Of a stretch of 64,000 nucleotides of DNA, positions 9,714 to 20,488 are shown in pieces. Origin of the DNA: Epiperipatus broadwayi (taxonomy: Eukaryota; Onychophora; Udeonychophora; Euonychophora; Peripatidae). The translations under genes were made by a program, and so were the position numbers. The stretch lies in the NCBI GenBank assembly GCA_028023455.1, contig JAQFVV010012397.1, positions 3,552,888 to 3,616,887 on the forward strand, written 5' to 3'. The notes below the pieces were generated by a model. It was not told the origin of the DNA. It worked only from the letters and a program-made list of their open reading frames with translations, and made no database searches. Within the stretch, counting starts at the first letter, position 1; each line of letters opens with the position of its first letter.

Positions 9714-10163
9714 CCACCTGACCGAGCGTAAGTGATATTGATCAGACGTACTGTTAAAAAAAAAAAACCTCAAGGGATTTGTAATTGGACTATGAGCTGA
9801 GAATAGAAAATTATTTTGACGTAGGCAATAAGCCTGAATGAATTTTGTAAATAATATTATATAATTACAGCTATATATGTGTGTGGTAAACAATATTAGA
9901 GTTTGATATTTTGAATTATGTTCGTTTTTATTTAATAAAATGTATAGTGGCTATTGTAATTGTATTACTTTGTTGTAAATAGTTATTTTAATAGATCGCC
10001 AGCATATTCCTGAAAATTTATGTTACTTACAAATGATTTAAAATAGTATTCATTAGGGTAGTCGGACGGATTTGATTTTTTTTTAAAGTGAGAACAAACT
10101 TAGAGAAAACTGGTTAGTGGTAGGCAGAGCAAAGTCAGCTAAGTTTTTTTTTTTTTTTGTGAT
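9714..10163. other. Non-coding internal region of family D element
   Basis: Lies where protease and pol would normally be. No RT (for example YxDD), RNase H or integrase motif can be read in any frame. It is A+T-rich with no open frame of note on the sense strand. Confidence 0.6.
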
Positions 10164-10177
10164 GATGGAGAGGCAGT
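10164..10177 (+). promoter_or_regulatory. Polypurine-tract-like sequence
   Basis: GATGGAGAGGCAGT stands directly before the TGT that opens the 3' LTR, the position of the primer for plus-strand synthesis. It is mostly purine but broken by T and C, so the exact tract is uncertain. Confidence 0.5.
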
Positions 10178-12883
10178 TGTAATGGATGTTTAAGACACCA
10201 TTACAAAAATTATAGTTTTATAGGGGTGAAGATAATAAAGTAAATTTTTATATAAGATTTTGTGTGTAAAACTTGATTAAAAGTTTTTTTTTTAATGCTT
10301 GTACAAATATATATGTATGTACGTGGCAATTATATTTTAATACCACAGTTATATTTGGTTTTTAATTTTAATTTTGAAAAAAAAGAAAACTAAGATTACT
10401 TTTTTTTTTGTTAAATTTATGTAAAAGTAAAGTGTACAAATAAATTGCTTTTCAGATTTGGGATTTATATTGATAAGAATAATTAAAAAGAAAAGAATTT
10501 TTCATTAGTTAATTCCTAGATCTGTAAGGGGCAATTTATTTTGTTATAACTATTGTTAGCTAGATAGAGAATTTTTAAATTTTAATTAAAAAGAAAAAGT
10601 TTGGTAATTGGTTTAGAGATATGATTCAGCTATAACCGGCTTAATCAGGCCTTCGGATTATCTTTGATTAGCTTTCAATACTGGCATCAGCTAGAATACT
10701 TGCACCAGCGCAAAGAGACAGACACCAACTCTGACAGGAGAATTGCACAAACTCTGAGACACTTCCACCAACTCTGAGAGATACTTGCACAAACTATTCC
10801 TACCAAAAATACTTGGAATGAATGATTCCTGCATATTCTGAAAGTTGATCCGGTAATTATTCTACCTAGAATGAACATTAAATCTACAGCAAGAATATTT
10901 TCTTTACCCTGATGTGCTAAGCTTCTCACCAGGACAGGTTCGGATGTCCTGTGTCTCCATTAACTGCCTATAATGCCATAAGAACCGGCTCCAAAGAAAC
11001 CACTAAACAACTTGCCCAAGCCTACCATCAGTAAATCCAGAGCGACGGACTATACTTAAGAAGTCTAGTGCACTAGCATTTAAATAAATTATTAAGGTAC
11101 CTTACATTTTTGCAATTTAAATAATGTTGTCTTAGATTTGTTTCCTTTTTTAAATATAAATGTTTTTTTTCAAGTTGTATCTTATGTAATTTGATTTCTG
11201 TGTGCTTGATATATATATATTTTTTAACGAGTGCTAGTTTCAAACCCATTACTGTCCATCCTATTTAAGTCTTAGTAAGTAAGATAGTAGTTTATTTTAA
11301 TCTCACATTCCTTTTTATTATAGAAAGCAGTCTGGATATTACAGACTATTTTAATTGACTTCTGGCTCATGACCCATTTTATTATTAGTTCTACTTATGT
11401 TGTGAAACTTTAATTATTTATAATAGACGATTATGAAATATAATAGTTTTATTTTTTCAAGCTTCCAATTCGTTTATTAGGGGCACGTACGATCGTTTTA
11501 ACCCTCTCAATAGGTAGATCGTGAGCTCCTAGCCTGTCTTATTCAGAGGGAGGTCAATTGATTAACTCTTTCCCCACCTCTTACGAGGCTCCTCGTCGAC
11601 ATCTGACATCACTCTAACTCAGCCAGTTTTTATACGAAAATATTCGTTAAACACGTATTGAATTCGTTTTTAAAAGTTCTGTAAGATGGTGCCATCTTCC
11701 GATTTATTTTACAAGTAAAAAATAAAAAAAAATGCATTTAAACCTAAACAAAGAAGGAACATTATTTGTGATTGGTTCTTAGCATGCTCTCAGCCGAAAA
11801 AGACATTCTGATTGGCTGGAAAGAACAAAGAAACTGCCTGATCAAAGAAAATAAAGAAAAACGCTGAGATTTTCATTTCGAATACGATTTAAATTATTAT
11901 AAAATTATATTTATGGAAATTAAAAATCATTTTCAGAGAGAATAATAAAAAAACAAATTTATTTTCGAAAAATATTGAAGATTTAAGTAAAAATATTGAA
12001 GATGTAGTAAAAAGAAATATTTACTTTTCTATAACGTAAAAGTCGATCTTTTTGTTTATATTATAGTTTTTATGTTGCCGATATTGAATATTTTAGAATA
12101 AATAAATAGCAATTTATTTTTGAAAGAACTTTCGTTCTCTTCATAACCTGAAAAATTAATAATATACTTTTTATAAACGTATCTGAGTTGAATTTAATAT
12201 TATAGGCGAATATGTTTTAACAATAGGCTTTGTCTTCAGTTTGTGAGTTGGCCAATTAAAAGATTTGATTTTTATCTGATACAACCAATAATAAAATTAG
12301 CGGTTAAAAGGTTAATAGTAATAACTTTCAACACTCTTTTATTATTATTGTTTTGGAAGATACCTTCGCATTTCTTCAGTTTCGACATAAACTTACATAA
12401 ATCTCAAATACGGAGATTCAGCCTGTTCCTAACTATGAGTTATAAGCAGGAAGCTAACCTCCCCTTGTCTTGCATGAGATCACTGTATACTTACTAATAC
12501 TTATGTTACTGTCAGTATTTTGCACTCTTTCATGCATGGAAAATTTCTCTCTAAGCTATATAAAATATTTTACTTTAATTTTGACGAATGTGCAAGTAGT
12601 ACATTTTAAGTGTGCTTTAAAGATTATTATTTAGATTTATGTTTATTTAATCATATTTGTAATAAAATTATTTATTTATTCATTTACTTAGTTGATTTTG
12701 TTTTCGGTTGCTACCTTTCCAATTTTCTGAACAAAACGTAAGTTCTCATTTGCTTGATTGAGCTAGTCTGGCGCATTCGATTCGCATATCCTGTCCACCC
12801 TTAAAATAAATGTCTAGTCCGATTTTTTGACTAGTGGCGCCCTCATGGTCTGTGTATGCGAATCCAAAGCTTTGTCCGGTATA
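10178..12883 (+). repeat. 3' LTR of family D element (with nested insertion)
   Basis: Matches the 5' LTR from TGTAATGGATGTTTAAGACA to GTCCGGTATA. The length excess of about 750 bp is accounted for by one insertion at 11562-12315. A shorter difference is visible near 11425-11450. A TATA-like box is kept at 12557-12565. After the end the sequence is (AT)n. Confidence 0.85.
11562..12315. mobile_element. TTAA-flanked MITE (piggyBac-like) inside the 3' LTR
   Basis: Comparison with the 5' LTR shows extra DNA starting at TTAA (11562-11565) and ending at TTAA (12312-12315). The matching site in the 5' LTR reads ATTGAAAG, one base away from TTAA. Ends are TTAACTCTTTCCCC and, read inward from the other side, TTAACCTTTTAACC, an imperfect terminal inverted repeat. 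TTAA target duplications are the hallmark of piggyBac-type transposons. There is no transposase; the inner part is A+T-rich with an ATTGGCTGG/ATTGGTTCT pair near 11770-11820. The short open frame at 12243-12497 crosses the junction and is not a gene. Confidence 0.65.
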
Positions 12884-12897
12884 ATATATATATATAT

Positions 12898-13719
12898 GTT
12901 CACTAGAGGGAGCTTACTACTAGCTCCACTCAAGCTTTAATTTATAAGTGCCAAAAGAGGAAGAAGTTAAAATCTCAATCAGAATGTCCTTATACCTCAG
13001 ACCAATTGGTTTCAAGCTTATGGCTCACCTTAGTGAGGAGTTAGAATTCCAGACACTAGATCTAAAATACCAACTCAAAAGTCAGCACTTATCTAATATG
13101 TTACTATCAATTTGAAAACTTAAATTTTTCAGACACGTAAATGTCTTCAAATCCAGCCTTACAAACCAGATAGCTATATGGTTTTGAACTCAGTTCAGTC
13201 TTACCATTTATTAATAACCACAGCAATATAACATCACAAAAGCCTTCAAGAGTACATTTATCATAATTAATAAAATAAGATCCAAATTGTGTAACTTGTT
13301 TTTAAGCTTGTATTAAAATATTCGTTGGAGGGAGCTTACCACTAGCTCCAATCAAGTTTTAATTTATAAGTACCAAAAGAGAAAGAATTCAAAATTTCTA
13401 TTGGAATGTCCTTATCCCCAGATCAATTGGTTTTGACCCATAAAGATATCTGGTTTGTAAAGCTGGATTTTAAGACATTTATGTGTCTGAAAATTCAGGT
13501 TTTCAAATTGATAGTAATGTATTAATAAGTGCTGACTTTTGAGTTGGTATTTTAGATTTAGTGTCTGGAGTCCTAGCTCCTCACTGAGATGAGCCATAAG
13601 CTTTAAAAGAATTGGTCTGGGAATAAGGACATTCTGATAGAGATTTTGAATTCTTTCTGTTTTGGCACTTATAAATTAAAGCTTGATTGGAGCTAGTAGT
13701 AAGCTCCCTCTAGTGAACA
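12898..13719. mobile_element. Hairpin repeat FB5 with an extra partial arm
   Basis: Arm 12898-13178, starting GTTCACTAGAGGGAGCTTAC, is repeated as reverse complement at 13439-13719, ending GTAAGCTCCCTCTAGTGAAC. Within the spacer a third, partial copy of the first ~110 bp of the arm lies in direct orientation at 13326-13434. The third copy and the right arm could therefore also pair, giving two alternative hairpins. The open frame at 13412-13597 on the minus strand is a shadow of the arm. No transposase. Confidence 0.8.
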
Positions 13720-14529
13720 TTTTAATACAAGCTTAAAAGAAAGTCATCCATTTCAGTCAAGAATTTACATTTTAGAAATGTATATGGCTTTTAGTCTAAT
13801 TTAATATTGCAGTTAAACAATTCATGGTAATTATTCTAATGTTAATGTAAATTTGTTCCATAGGTATCAAATAAGTAAGCTTAAATCTATTTTGCATATT
13901 CTAATAGATGTATATTCTGATCACTAATTCTTATGGTACTTTCCTTATTTATGATAAGAACATGCTAAATATTGTTACTACCTCCACCCTTTTATTACGT
14001 CGTCTCGTAAATTTTATAAAAACATCATTTATAAAAATCAATAACAATGTTTTAAATTTTTTAATAAGGACTCGATCAGGATTCTGTACCTCCCTCTTAC
14101 ACAAAATCCTATCACAGGGCTGTCAGTACTATGGGTAGAGTAATCAATATCATTGGAAAACATTTGCCAATAACATTTATACTCGTTTACTAGACTACAT
14201 ATTAGCCAATCAAACTTTTATTTATTTAAAGGAAGAAATCCTATGGGCGCCAGCCGACCTTGTCGACAAGTCTGCTTGACCAATACGGTCTAGTACCCAC
14301 TCCCGCTAGCTCAGCTACAATAATCAATAAAATCTACTCCGCCTACTTAAAAATCAATTTTAGAATCTTTCTCTGCGCTAATTTTCTCGCTTTCTCTTTT
14401 TCTTTTATTTAATTATTTAATTTAAATCTAATTTGAGTAATCACTAAACCATGAAATCTTCATTTACGCTATTACACTTCGTTTGGTCTTATAATATAAT
14501 TAACTACACTTTCGTTCAAGTTTAGATAA

Positions 14530-14800
14530 AATTTAATGCAATCAAAATTTCATATTATAAATACAAAAAATAATTATACGCACACTTATAGTTGAAATCA
14601 CAATAAAATCTCATATTATAAATACATTTTGGAAATAATCATACGCATACACTTATATTTGAAATCACACTGAAATACATTTTGAAAATTAATTATACGC
14701 AGACACTATCTTTGAAATCACACTAAAATCTCATATTATAAATATATTTGAAAATAATTATACTCATACACTTATATCTGAAATCACACTAAAATCTCTG
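14530..14800. repeat. ~65-bp tandem repeat, about four copies
   Basis: Units share ATTATAAATAC, AATAATTATACGCA and TTGAAATCACACTAAAATCT. The partner element at 19848-19920 carries only one unit, so the copy number has changed since the two elements diverged. Confidence 0.75.
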
Positions 14801-14997
14801 GGTAATGGAGCTAAAGACACTTAGTAGTTATTGTTCGTAACTTAAAGTTCAGAGTTTATTATTACGGCTTTTTATTAGTGAATTAGAAATTGAAATAAAC
14901 ATTACCTAGCTTTCTCCCCTATGCACGGTTCTGAGCATTGCTTCTAATAGTATTTCCTTCGGTCAGTTAGCGCTAACTCCTTGCAATCCATTTCCCG

Positions 14998-15186
14998 ATG
15001 TCTTTGGGATCCTGTGGGCTCCATGTGGACACTCCGTCTCCTTCTTGTTTACACGACCATGATCGAAATTTGAACTGTCCGCTGTTGGTATTGCATGGAA
15101 GGATTCGGCCGGTTGTTCACACGATGGGTTTAACAATGCAGCATTTTACTTTAGACGTATACTCTTTATCTATGAAAATAATATAA
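14998..15186 (+). other. Conserved 62-codon open frame antisense to LTR A
   Basis: Starts MSLGSCGLHVDTPSPSCLH. The partner copy on the other strand at 19458-19646 encodes the same protein with one visible residue change (Asp to Asn at residue 20). It runs opposite to the inferred LTR transcription direction. No family recognised; it may be chance conservation of a young repeat. Confidence 0.3.
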
Positions 15187-16127
15187 TTAATGAATGAATA
15201 AGAAGAAATGATGCGATTAAGTTAATGAATAGAAAATTCGCCCTTTTTATATTTTACAGTCCTTATCTTGCGGATTCAATCTACAATACGTAACTAATCC
15301 TCTGGTGTTTCAGTTATGGTCCGTGCTGATTTTCTGGTGTTCGCATTGGTCATTTAATTTCTTTGTATTCTCTGCTAGAGTTATTTCAATTTCTTTATTT
15401 CACTTTCTTTGTTATAGTTATTTCAATTCCTTTGTTAAAGTTATTTTCAATTTCTTTGTTAAAGTTATTTTCACTAATTAGCCGTTTAATGGAAATTTCT
15501 TATGTTTGTCATTAGCTCCCATTGTTCATTACATTCATTTAATTACATATATTTTTTTTTTTTTTTTTTTATGATTATAAGACAAAACGAATTCCACCTT
15601 GCTTTTTCCTTTTTTTTTTTTTTCTTAAAGCAATCTTAAATCGAATTTCAATTTAGTTAAATCAAATTTTAATCAAATCAAATTTAGTTAAATCAATTTT
15701 TAATTCTTTAGGTTTTATTTAAATACGATTCAAAATTATATATTATAAAACTATTTATTTTACGCTTTTAACGATAACCTGTCTATGAGAAAAAAAATCT
15801 TTATTCTTATTTTACCCTACACGATCTTTTATTTTTATTAATATTTACACAAATCGTTTATCAATTTATATTATTTTTAAAATTATGTGTACCGCCGAAG
15901 CAAGCACACTCCTTCCTGATATATCTCGGTACAATATATTTGGTAAATAATTTCTCCATTAAAACTTCTAATGAAAGGCTGTTGAAATTTTAATGAAGAA
16001 TTGCTAGATTGAAGAAAATTTTTTTTTTATTTTGTAATTTCATTATTGACTTATATACTTTTATTATTGTCAATGTATTTCTTAAATTGATCAGGGGTAT
16101 TAACTTGTTTTTTTCCAATGGGGTATA

Positions 16128-16500
16128 CAGAGACTTAAGAGCACTCAAAGAAGTATGGAGAGATACATGTTAGGAGTAACAGGAAGAGATTGAAAATGCA
16201 ACATATGGGTAAGAAAACAAATAAGTGTTACTGACCTTATTGAAAAAATTAAAACACGAAGTGAAGTTGGGCTGGATATATTGCTAGAAGAGATGATAAT
16301 AGGTGGACAATTGAAATCTTAAACTGGATTCCAAGAGATTGTAAAAGACCCAGAAAGAGACCACATGTGAGATGGATGGATGAAATAAGAAAATGTGCAG
16401 GCTGATGTGGAGAAGAGCAGCTAAAGATAAGAAAAGATAGATTAAACTTGGAGAGATCCTTCCGCAGAGGATTGATAATGGTGGATAATGATGACCATAT
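16128..16500 (+). pseudogene. RTE-type LINE, C-terminal reverse-transcriptase remnant
   Basis: Translating across frames gives QRSMERYMLGVTGRDRKCN, then ISVTDLIEKIKTRSE, then VGW/WAGYIARRDDNRWTIEIL and RPRKRPHVRWMDEIRK. This order (MER.MLG...RD, then WAGHIARR.DNRW, then GRP..RW.D) is the well-known end of RTE and related LINE proteins. Several frameshifts and stops interrupt it. No upstream RT core or endonuclease is present, so this is a 5'-truncated, decayed insertion. It sits between the two inverted LTR A copies. A minus-strand open frame here is a shadow. Confidence 0.75.
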
Positions 16501-17337
16501 CCAAAGGTCAAAAACATAATTAACAAATTAAAAAAAAACAACTCTTACCCATTTAATTTATAAAATTATAACTTTACAAACTTACACATCATTAAAATGA
16601 ATATTTTAAATTTCCATTGAAATTTACACAATCTATCTATAAATCTTAATACAGTAATGCTTTTCTGATTTTATTATCCCCCCCCCCCCATCTATTTTCA
16701 AAATCGTTTGTGTTACATTTGTTGCATGCTCTTAAACAAAAATATATGCTTTTAAAACAATTATTAACAGATAAGTGCATGTAAATTTAATCCAACAGTG
16801 CATATGTGAATATTAATTTCATTCTACAAGATTACAATTATATTTAAATATTTCCCAATTTATTTATAAATTCATATTTTGGCTTCCAAATATGTGTCAA
16901 CTTGAGGTTTACATATGTGCAGGACTTCTCATAAATGCATTCTCTTTAAGAATTTTTCTGATAATAGTCATCTTAATTATAATCTGCACAATTATTAATG
17001 ACAAATGGTCATCATCTGTGTCAAGTCTCAAAATCCATAAACGTCTTAAAAGACATTGAATGCAACAAATGCTCTCAAAGTTAAATTATGATGATTGAAA
17101 TGGAAAATAGCTGAATTACACATGCAATTAGAGATACAATCCAGTTATGCATCCATATAAATTTTAGTACTATTAATATCTCAAATCAAATTCTATTAGT
17201 ATGACATTTATACTATATTACAATTATTTATTTACTTAAATTATGATAAAGGAGATGAGGATAAATCATCTTGGACTGCCTCAGTGATTAAATTAAATTA
17301 TTTAAATACAATAAGGGAATGGCATATATATATATAT
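16501..17337. other. A+T-rich spacer
   Basis: No gene recognised. A C10-type run lies at about 16678-16689. A (TA)n tract ends the interval and abuts the next element. Confidence 0.5.
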
Positions 17338-18830
17338 TGTAACGTTTTTCATTTTACTAGGCCTCTATATGCCTCAAATTTATATTTGAGCATGAGTTGA
17401 TCAAGCTGTATCAAAAGAAAAAAGAAAGTTGTATTTCTATTCTCAACACAGCTATTTTTCCTGATCAACTTCGGCCTAGAACTATTACCGAGTACTATCG
17501 TGAGCAGAACCAGTTTTTAATTTCTACTTGAGGGCGCCAGAGTTGTTAGACCCACTGAGACTGCGTCAAACATATGGTAACTCGTAAACTAAACAGAAAA
17601 AATGCTTTTAAACAAATCGGTATTACCTCCTACCGTAACGAGAATTAATAGATTTAAGATTATTGGTCTTAGATTTTAAGAATCGGTAATTTTACGGTAA
17701 ACTAGAATTATCTTTTTTTGAGATTATTATTGCTGGGCTTATTCAAACATATTGGCAAGGTAAATTACTTTTAAATCTTATTAAACTAATAATAACTTTA
17801 ATACTAAAAAGAATAATAACCATTATTAATAACGCACAATGAAAAAGGTTGATAAAAGTATAATCTCTTTTATTCTAACAAACTAAAATATTTATAAGTT
17901 AAATTACGAATTAACTAAACTGGAAAGTACACACATGCTAATCCAGATAATGGATCGATTAACAAAAACAGTTAGATTAAATAATGAACGCAATTTAATA
18001 ATGTTCCAAGATCTTGTATAAAATTCTTTATAAGAAAGTCCCTTGAATACGAAAAGTCTATATCAGGATGGTAGTCTAAGCCTAGATAAATAATTGTTTG
18101 CAAACTTTTAAGTCACTATCAGGAAAATTTATTCTTAACTTACCGGTAAGTTCATGTAGGTTTATGGGATCCCAGATCATGAGAATTTCCATTGGTCTCT
18201 CCTGCCGGCATCTTCCATTATTGTTCCGTTCTATAGCTGGTGAAAAGGCACGGTTGTAGTGACCCTTTTATTGCAAAAAGCGGTCTTCACAAGTCCCGTT
18301 TCCATGCTTGCGTGACAGCTTGGTACAGCAAGGGGCATACATGTGTAGAAGTATATTTCTGGCCACAGGTTATGCTCGTGGAAACCTCCAACTTTCAGAG
18401 ACGTAACTAGAAGTAAAAGAGAAGACCCAGATTGAAGTTGTCATCTCCTTTTTATATTGCGCTCCATTTTTGGAACTTATGCACACTCTTTTGTCTTTTT
18501 ATCAGCGTATAAGATAATAATCTTATACACTCTCTCTTAAATTTAAGTTACAAAGTTCTCTTTTTTTTTTTAGCATTATTCTTCCATCTTTAATTAGCTA
18601 AAATATTTTTCTTTTAGCTTATACTTTTGGAATTCTTTTAATTTATCTGGATTAGTAATCTGTATGTCATTTATTCTTTCCAATTAGATTAAAAAAAAAT
18701 AAGAATGACAATTTTAACCTTCATTGCACATTTTAACAAAAATTATACTAATCAAAAAAAAATCTAAATTTACTTTTTTAGCTTTTACCAAATGCCAATA
18801 TATTTGTAACGTATATAAATAAACGTTACA
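17338..18830 (-). mobile_element. LTR-like element family B (probable solo LTR)
   Basis: Begins TGTAACGTTT and ends AAACGTTACA, a 10-bp terminal inverted repeat of the TG...CA type, and is flanked by (TA)n on both sides. It is about 1.49 kb with no coding sequence. The moderately G+C-rich core (18130-18430) and a GAGGGCGCCAGA block at 17530-17541 resemble the layout of families A and D, where a GGCGCC block lies near the 3' end; on that basis the element reads on the minus strand. Length and ends fit a solo LTR left by recombination. Confidence 0.6.
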
Positions 18831-18846
18831 ATATATATATATATAT

Positions 18847-20488
18847 TGTACCGAGATATATCAGGAAGGAGTGTGCTTGCTTCGGCGGTACACATAATTT
18901 TAAAAATAATATAAATTGATAAACGATTTGTGTAAATATTAATAAAAATAAAAGATCGTGTAGGGTAAAATAAGAATAAAGATTTTTTTTCTTTTAGACA
19001 GGTTATCGTTAAAAGCATAAAATAAATAGTTTTATCGTATTTGAATAAAACCTAAAGAATTAAAAATTGATTTAACTAAATTTGATTTGATTAAAATTTG
19101 ATTTAACTAAATTGAAATTCGATTTAAGATTGCTTTAAGAAAAAAAAAAGGAAAAAGCAAGGTGGAATTCGTTTTGTCTTATAATCATAATAAAAAAAGA
19201 AAAAATATATGTAATTAAATGAATGTAGTGAACAATGGGAGCTAATGACAAACATAAGAAATTTCCATTAAACGGCTAATTAGTGAAAATAACTTTAACA
19301 AAGAAATTGAAAATAACTTTATCAAAGGAACTGAAACACCAGAGGATTAGTTACGTATTGTAGATTGAATCCGCAAGATAAGGACCGTAAAATATAAAAA
19401 GGGCGAATTTTCTATTCATTAACTTAATCGCATCATTTCTTCTTATTCATTCATTAATTATATTATTTTCATAGATAAAGAGTATACGTCTAAAGTAAAA
19501 TGCTGCATTGTTAAACCCATCGTGTGAACAACCGGCCGAATCCTTCCATGCAATACCAACAGCGGACAGTTCAAATTTCGATCATGGTTATGTAAACAAG
19601 AAGGAGACGGAGTGTCCACGTGGAGCCCACAGGATCCCAAAGACATCAGAAAACGGATTGCAAGGAGTTAGCGCTAACTGACCGAAGGAAATACTATTAG
19701 AAGCAACGCTCAGAACCGTGCATAGGGGAGAAAGCTAGGTAATGTTTATTTCAATTTCTAATTCACTAATAAAAAGCCGTAATAATAAACTCTGAACTTT
19801 AAGTTACAAACAATAACTACTAAGTGTCTTTAGCTCCATTACCCAGAGATTTTATTGTGATTTCAACTATAAGTGTGCGTATAATTATTTTTTGTATTTA
19901 TAATATGAAATTTTGATTGCATTAAATTTTATCTAAACTTGAACGAAAGTGTAGTTAATTATATTATAAGACCAAACGAAGTGTAATAGCATAAATGAAG
20001 ATTTCATGGTTTAGTGATTACTCAACTTAAATTTAAATTAAATAATTAAATAAAAGAAAAAGAGAAAGTGAGAAAATTAGCGCAGAGAAAGATTCTAAAA
20101 TTGATTTTTAAGTAGGCGGAGTAGATTTTATTGATTATTGTAGCTGAGCTAGCGGGAGCGGGTACTAGACCGTATTGGTCAAGCAGACTTGTCGACAAGG
20201 TCGGCTGGCGCCCATAGGATTTCTTCCTTTAAATAAATAAAAAGTTTGATTGGCTAATATGTTGTCTAGTAAACGAGTATAAATGTTATTGGCAAATGTT
20301 TTCCAATGATATTGATTACTCTACCCGTAGTACTGACCGCCCTGTGATAGGATTTTGTGTAAGAGGGAGGTACAGAATTCTGATCGAGTCGTTATTATAA
20401 AAATTAAAACATTGTTATTGATTTATATAAATGATGTTTTTATAAAATTTACGAGACGACATAATAAAAGTGGGTGGAGGTAGTAACA
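18847..20488 (+). mobile_element. LTR-like element family A, right (plus-strand) copy
   Basis: Runs from TGTACCGAGA to TAGTAACA, with (AT)n directly outside both ends, and mirrors 13973-15933. TATAAAT at 20279-20285 could be its promoter box and TGGCGCCC near 20206 the block shared with families B and D. It carries one unit of the ~65-bp repeat present four times in the partner. There is no coding sequence except the conserved 62-codon antisense frame at 19458-19646. Confidence 0.7.

Larger units (their letters stand above)
6016..12883 (+). mobile_element. LTR retrotransposon (family D), gag-only and degenerate
   Basis: Two direct repeats of about 1.94 kb (6016-7951 and 10178-12883, the second enlarged by an insertion) flank a 2.2-kb internal region. 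The order is LTR, leader, frameshifted gag, about 460 bp of non-coding sequence, purine-rich tract, LTR. No protease, reverse transcriptase, RNase H or integrase sequence is visible, so pol has been lost. The element is a large non-autonomous derivative that would need enzymes from a relative. It lies immediately beside the hammerhead palindrome on the left and runs into a (TA)n tract on the right. I could not identify a clear primer-binding site after the first LTR. Confidence 0.8.
13973..15933 (-). mobile_element. LTR-like element family A, left (minus-strand) copy
   Basis: The sequence from TGTTACTACC to CGGTACA is the reverse complement of 18847-20488 along its length, so the two form a very large inverted repeat. 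The ends 5'-TG...CA-3', the lack of coding sequence, a TATAAAT near one end in the other copy, and flanking ATAT on both sides suggest a solo LTR. This copy is about 320 bp longer than its partner because of the tandem repeats at 14530-14800 and extra repeats around 15350-15475. The 62-codon frame at 14998-15186 exists in both copies. Confidence 0.7.

Noticed and set aside
16284-16541. 85-codon minus-strand hydrophobic frame
   Set aside because: Shadow of the RTE LINE remnant on the plus strand.
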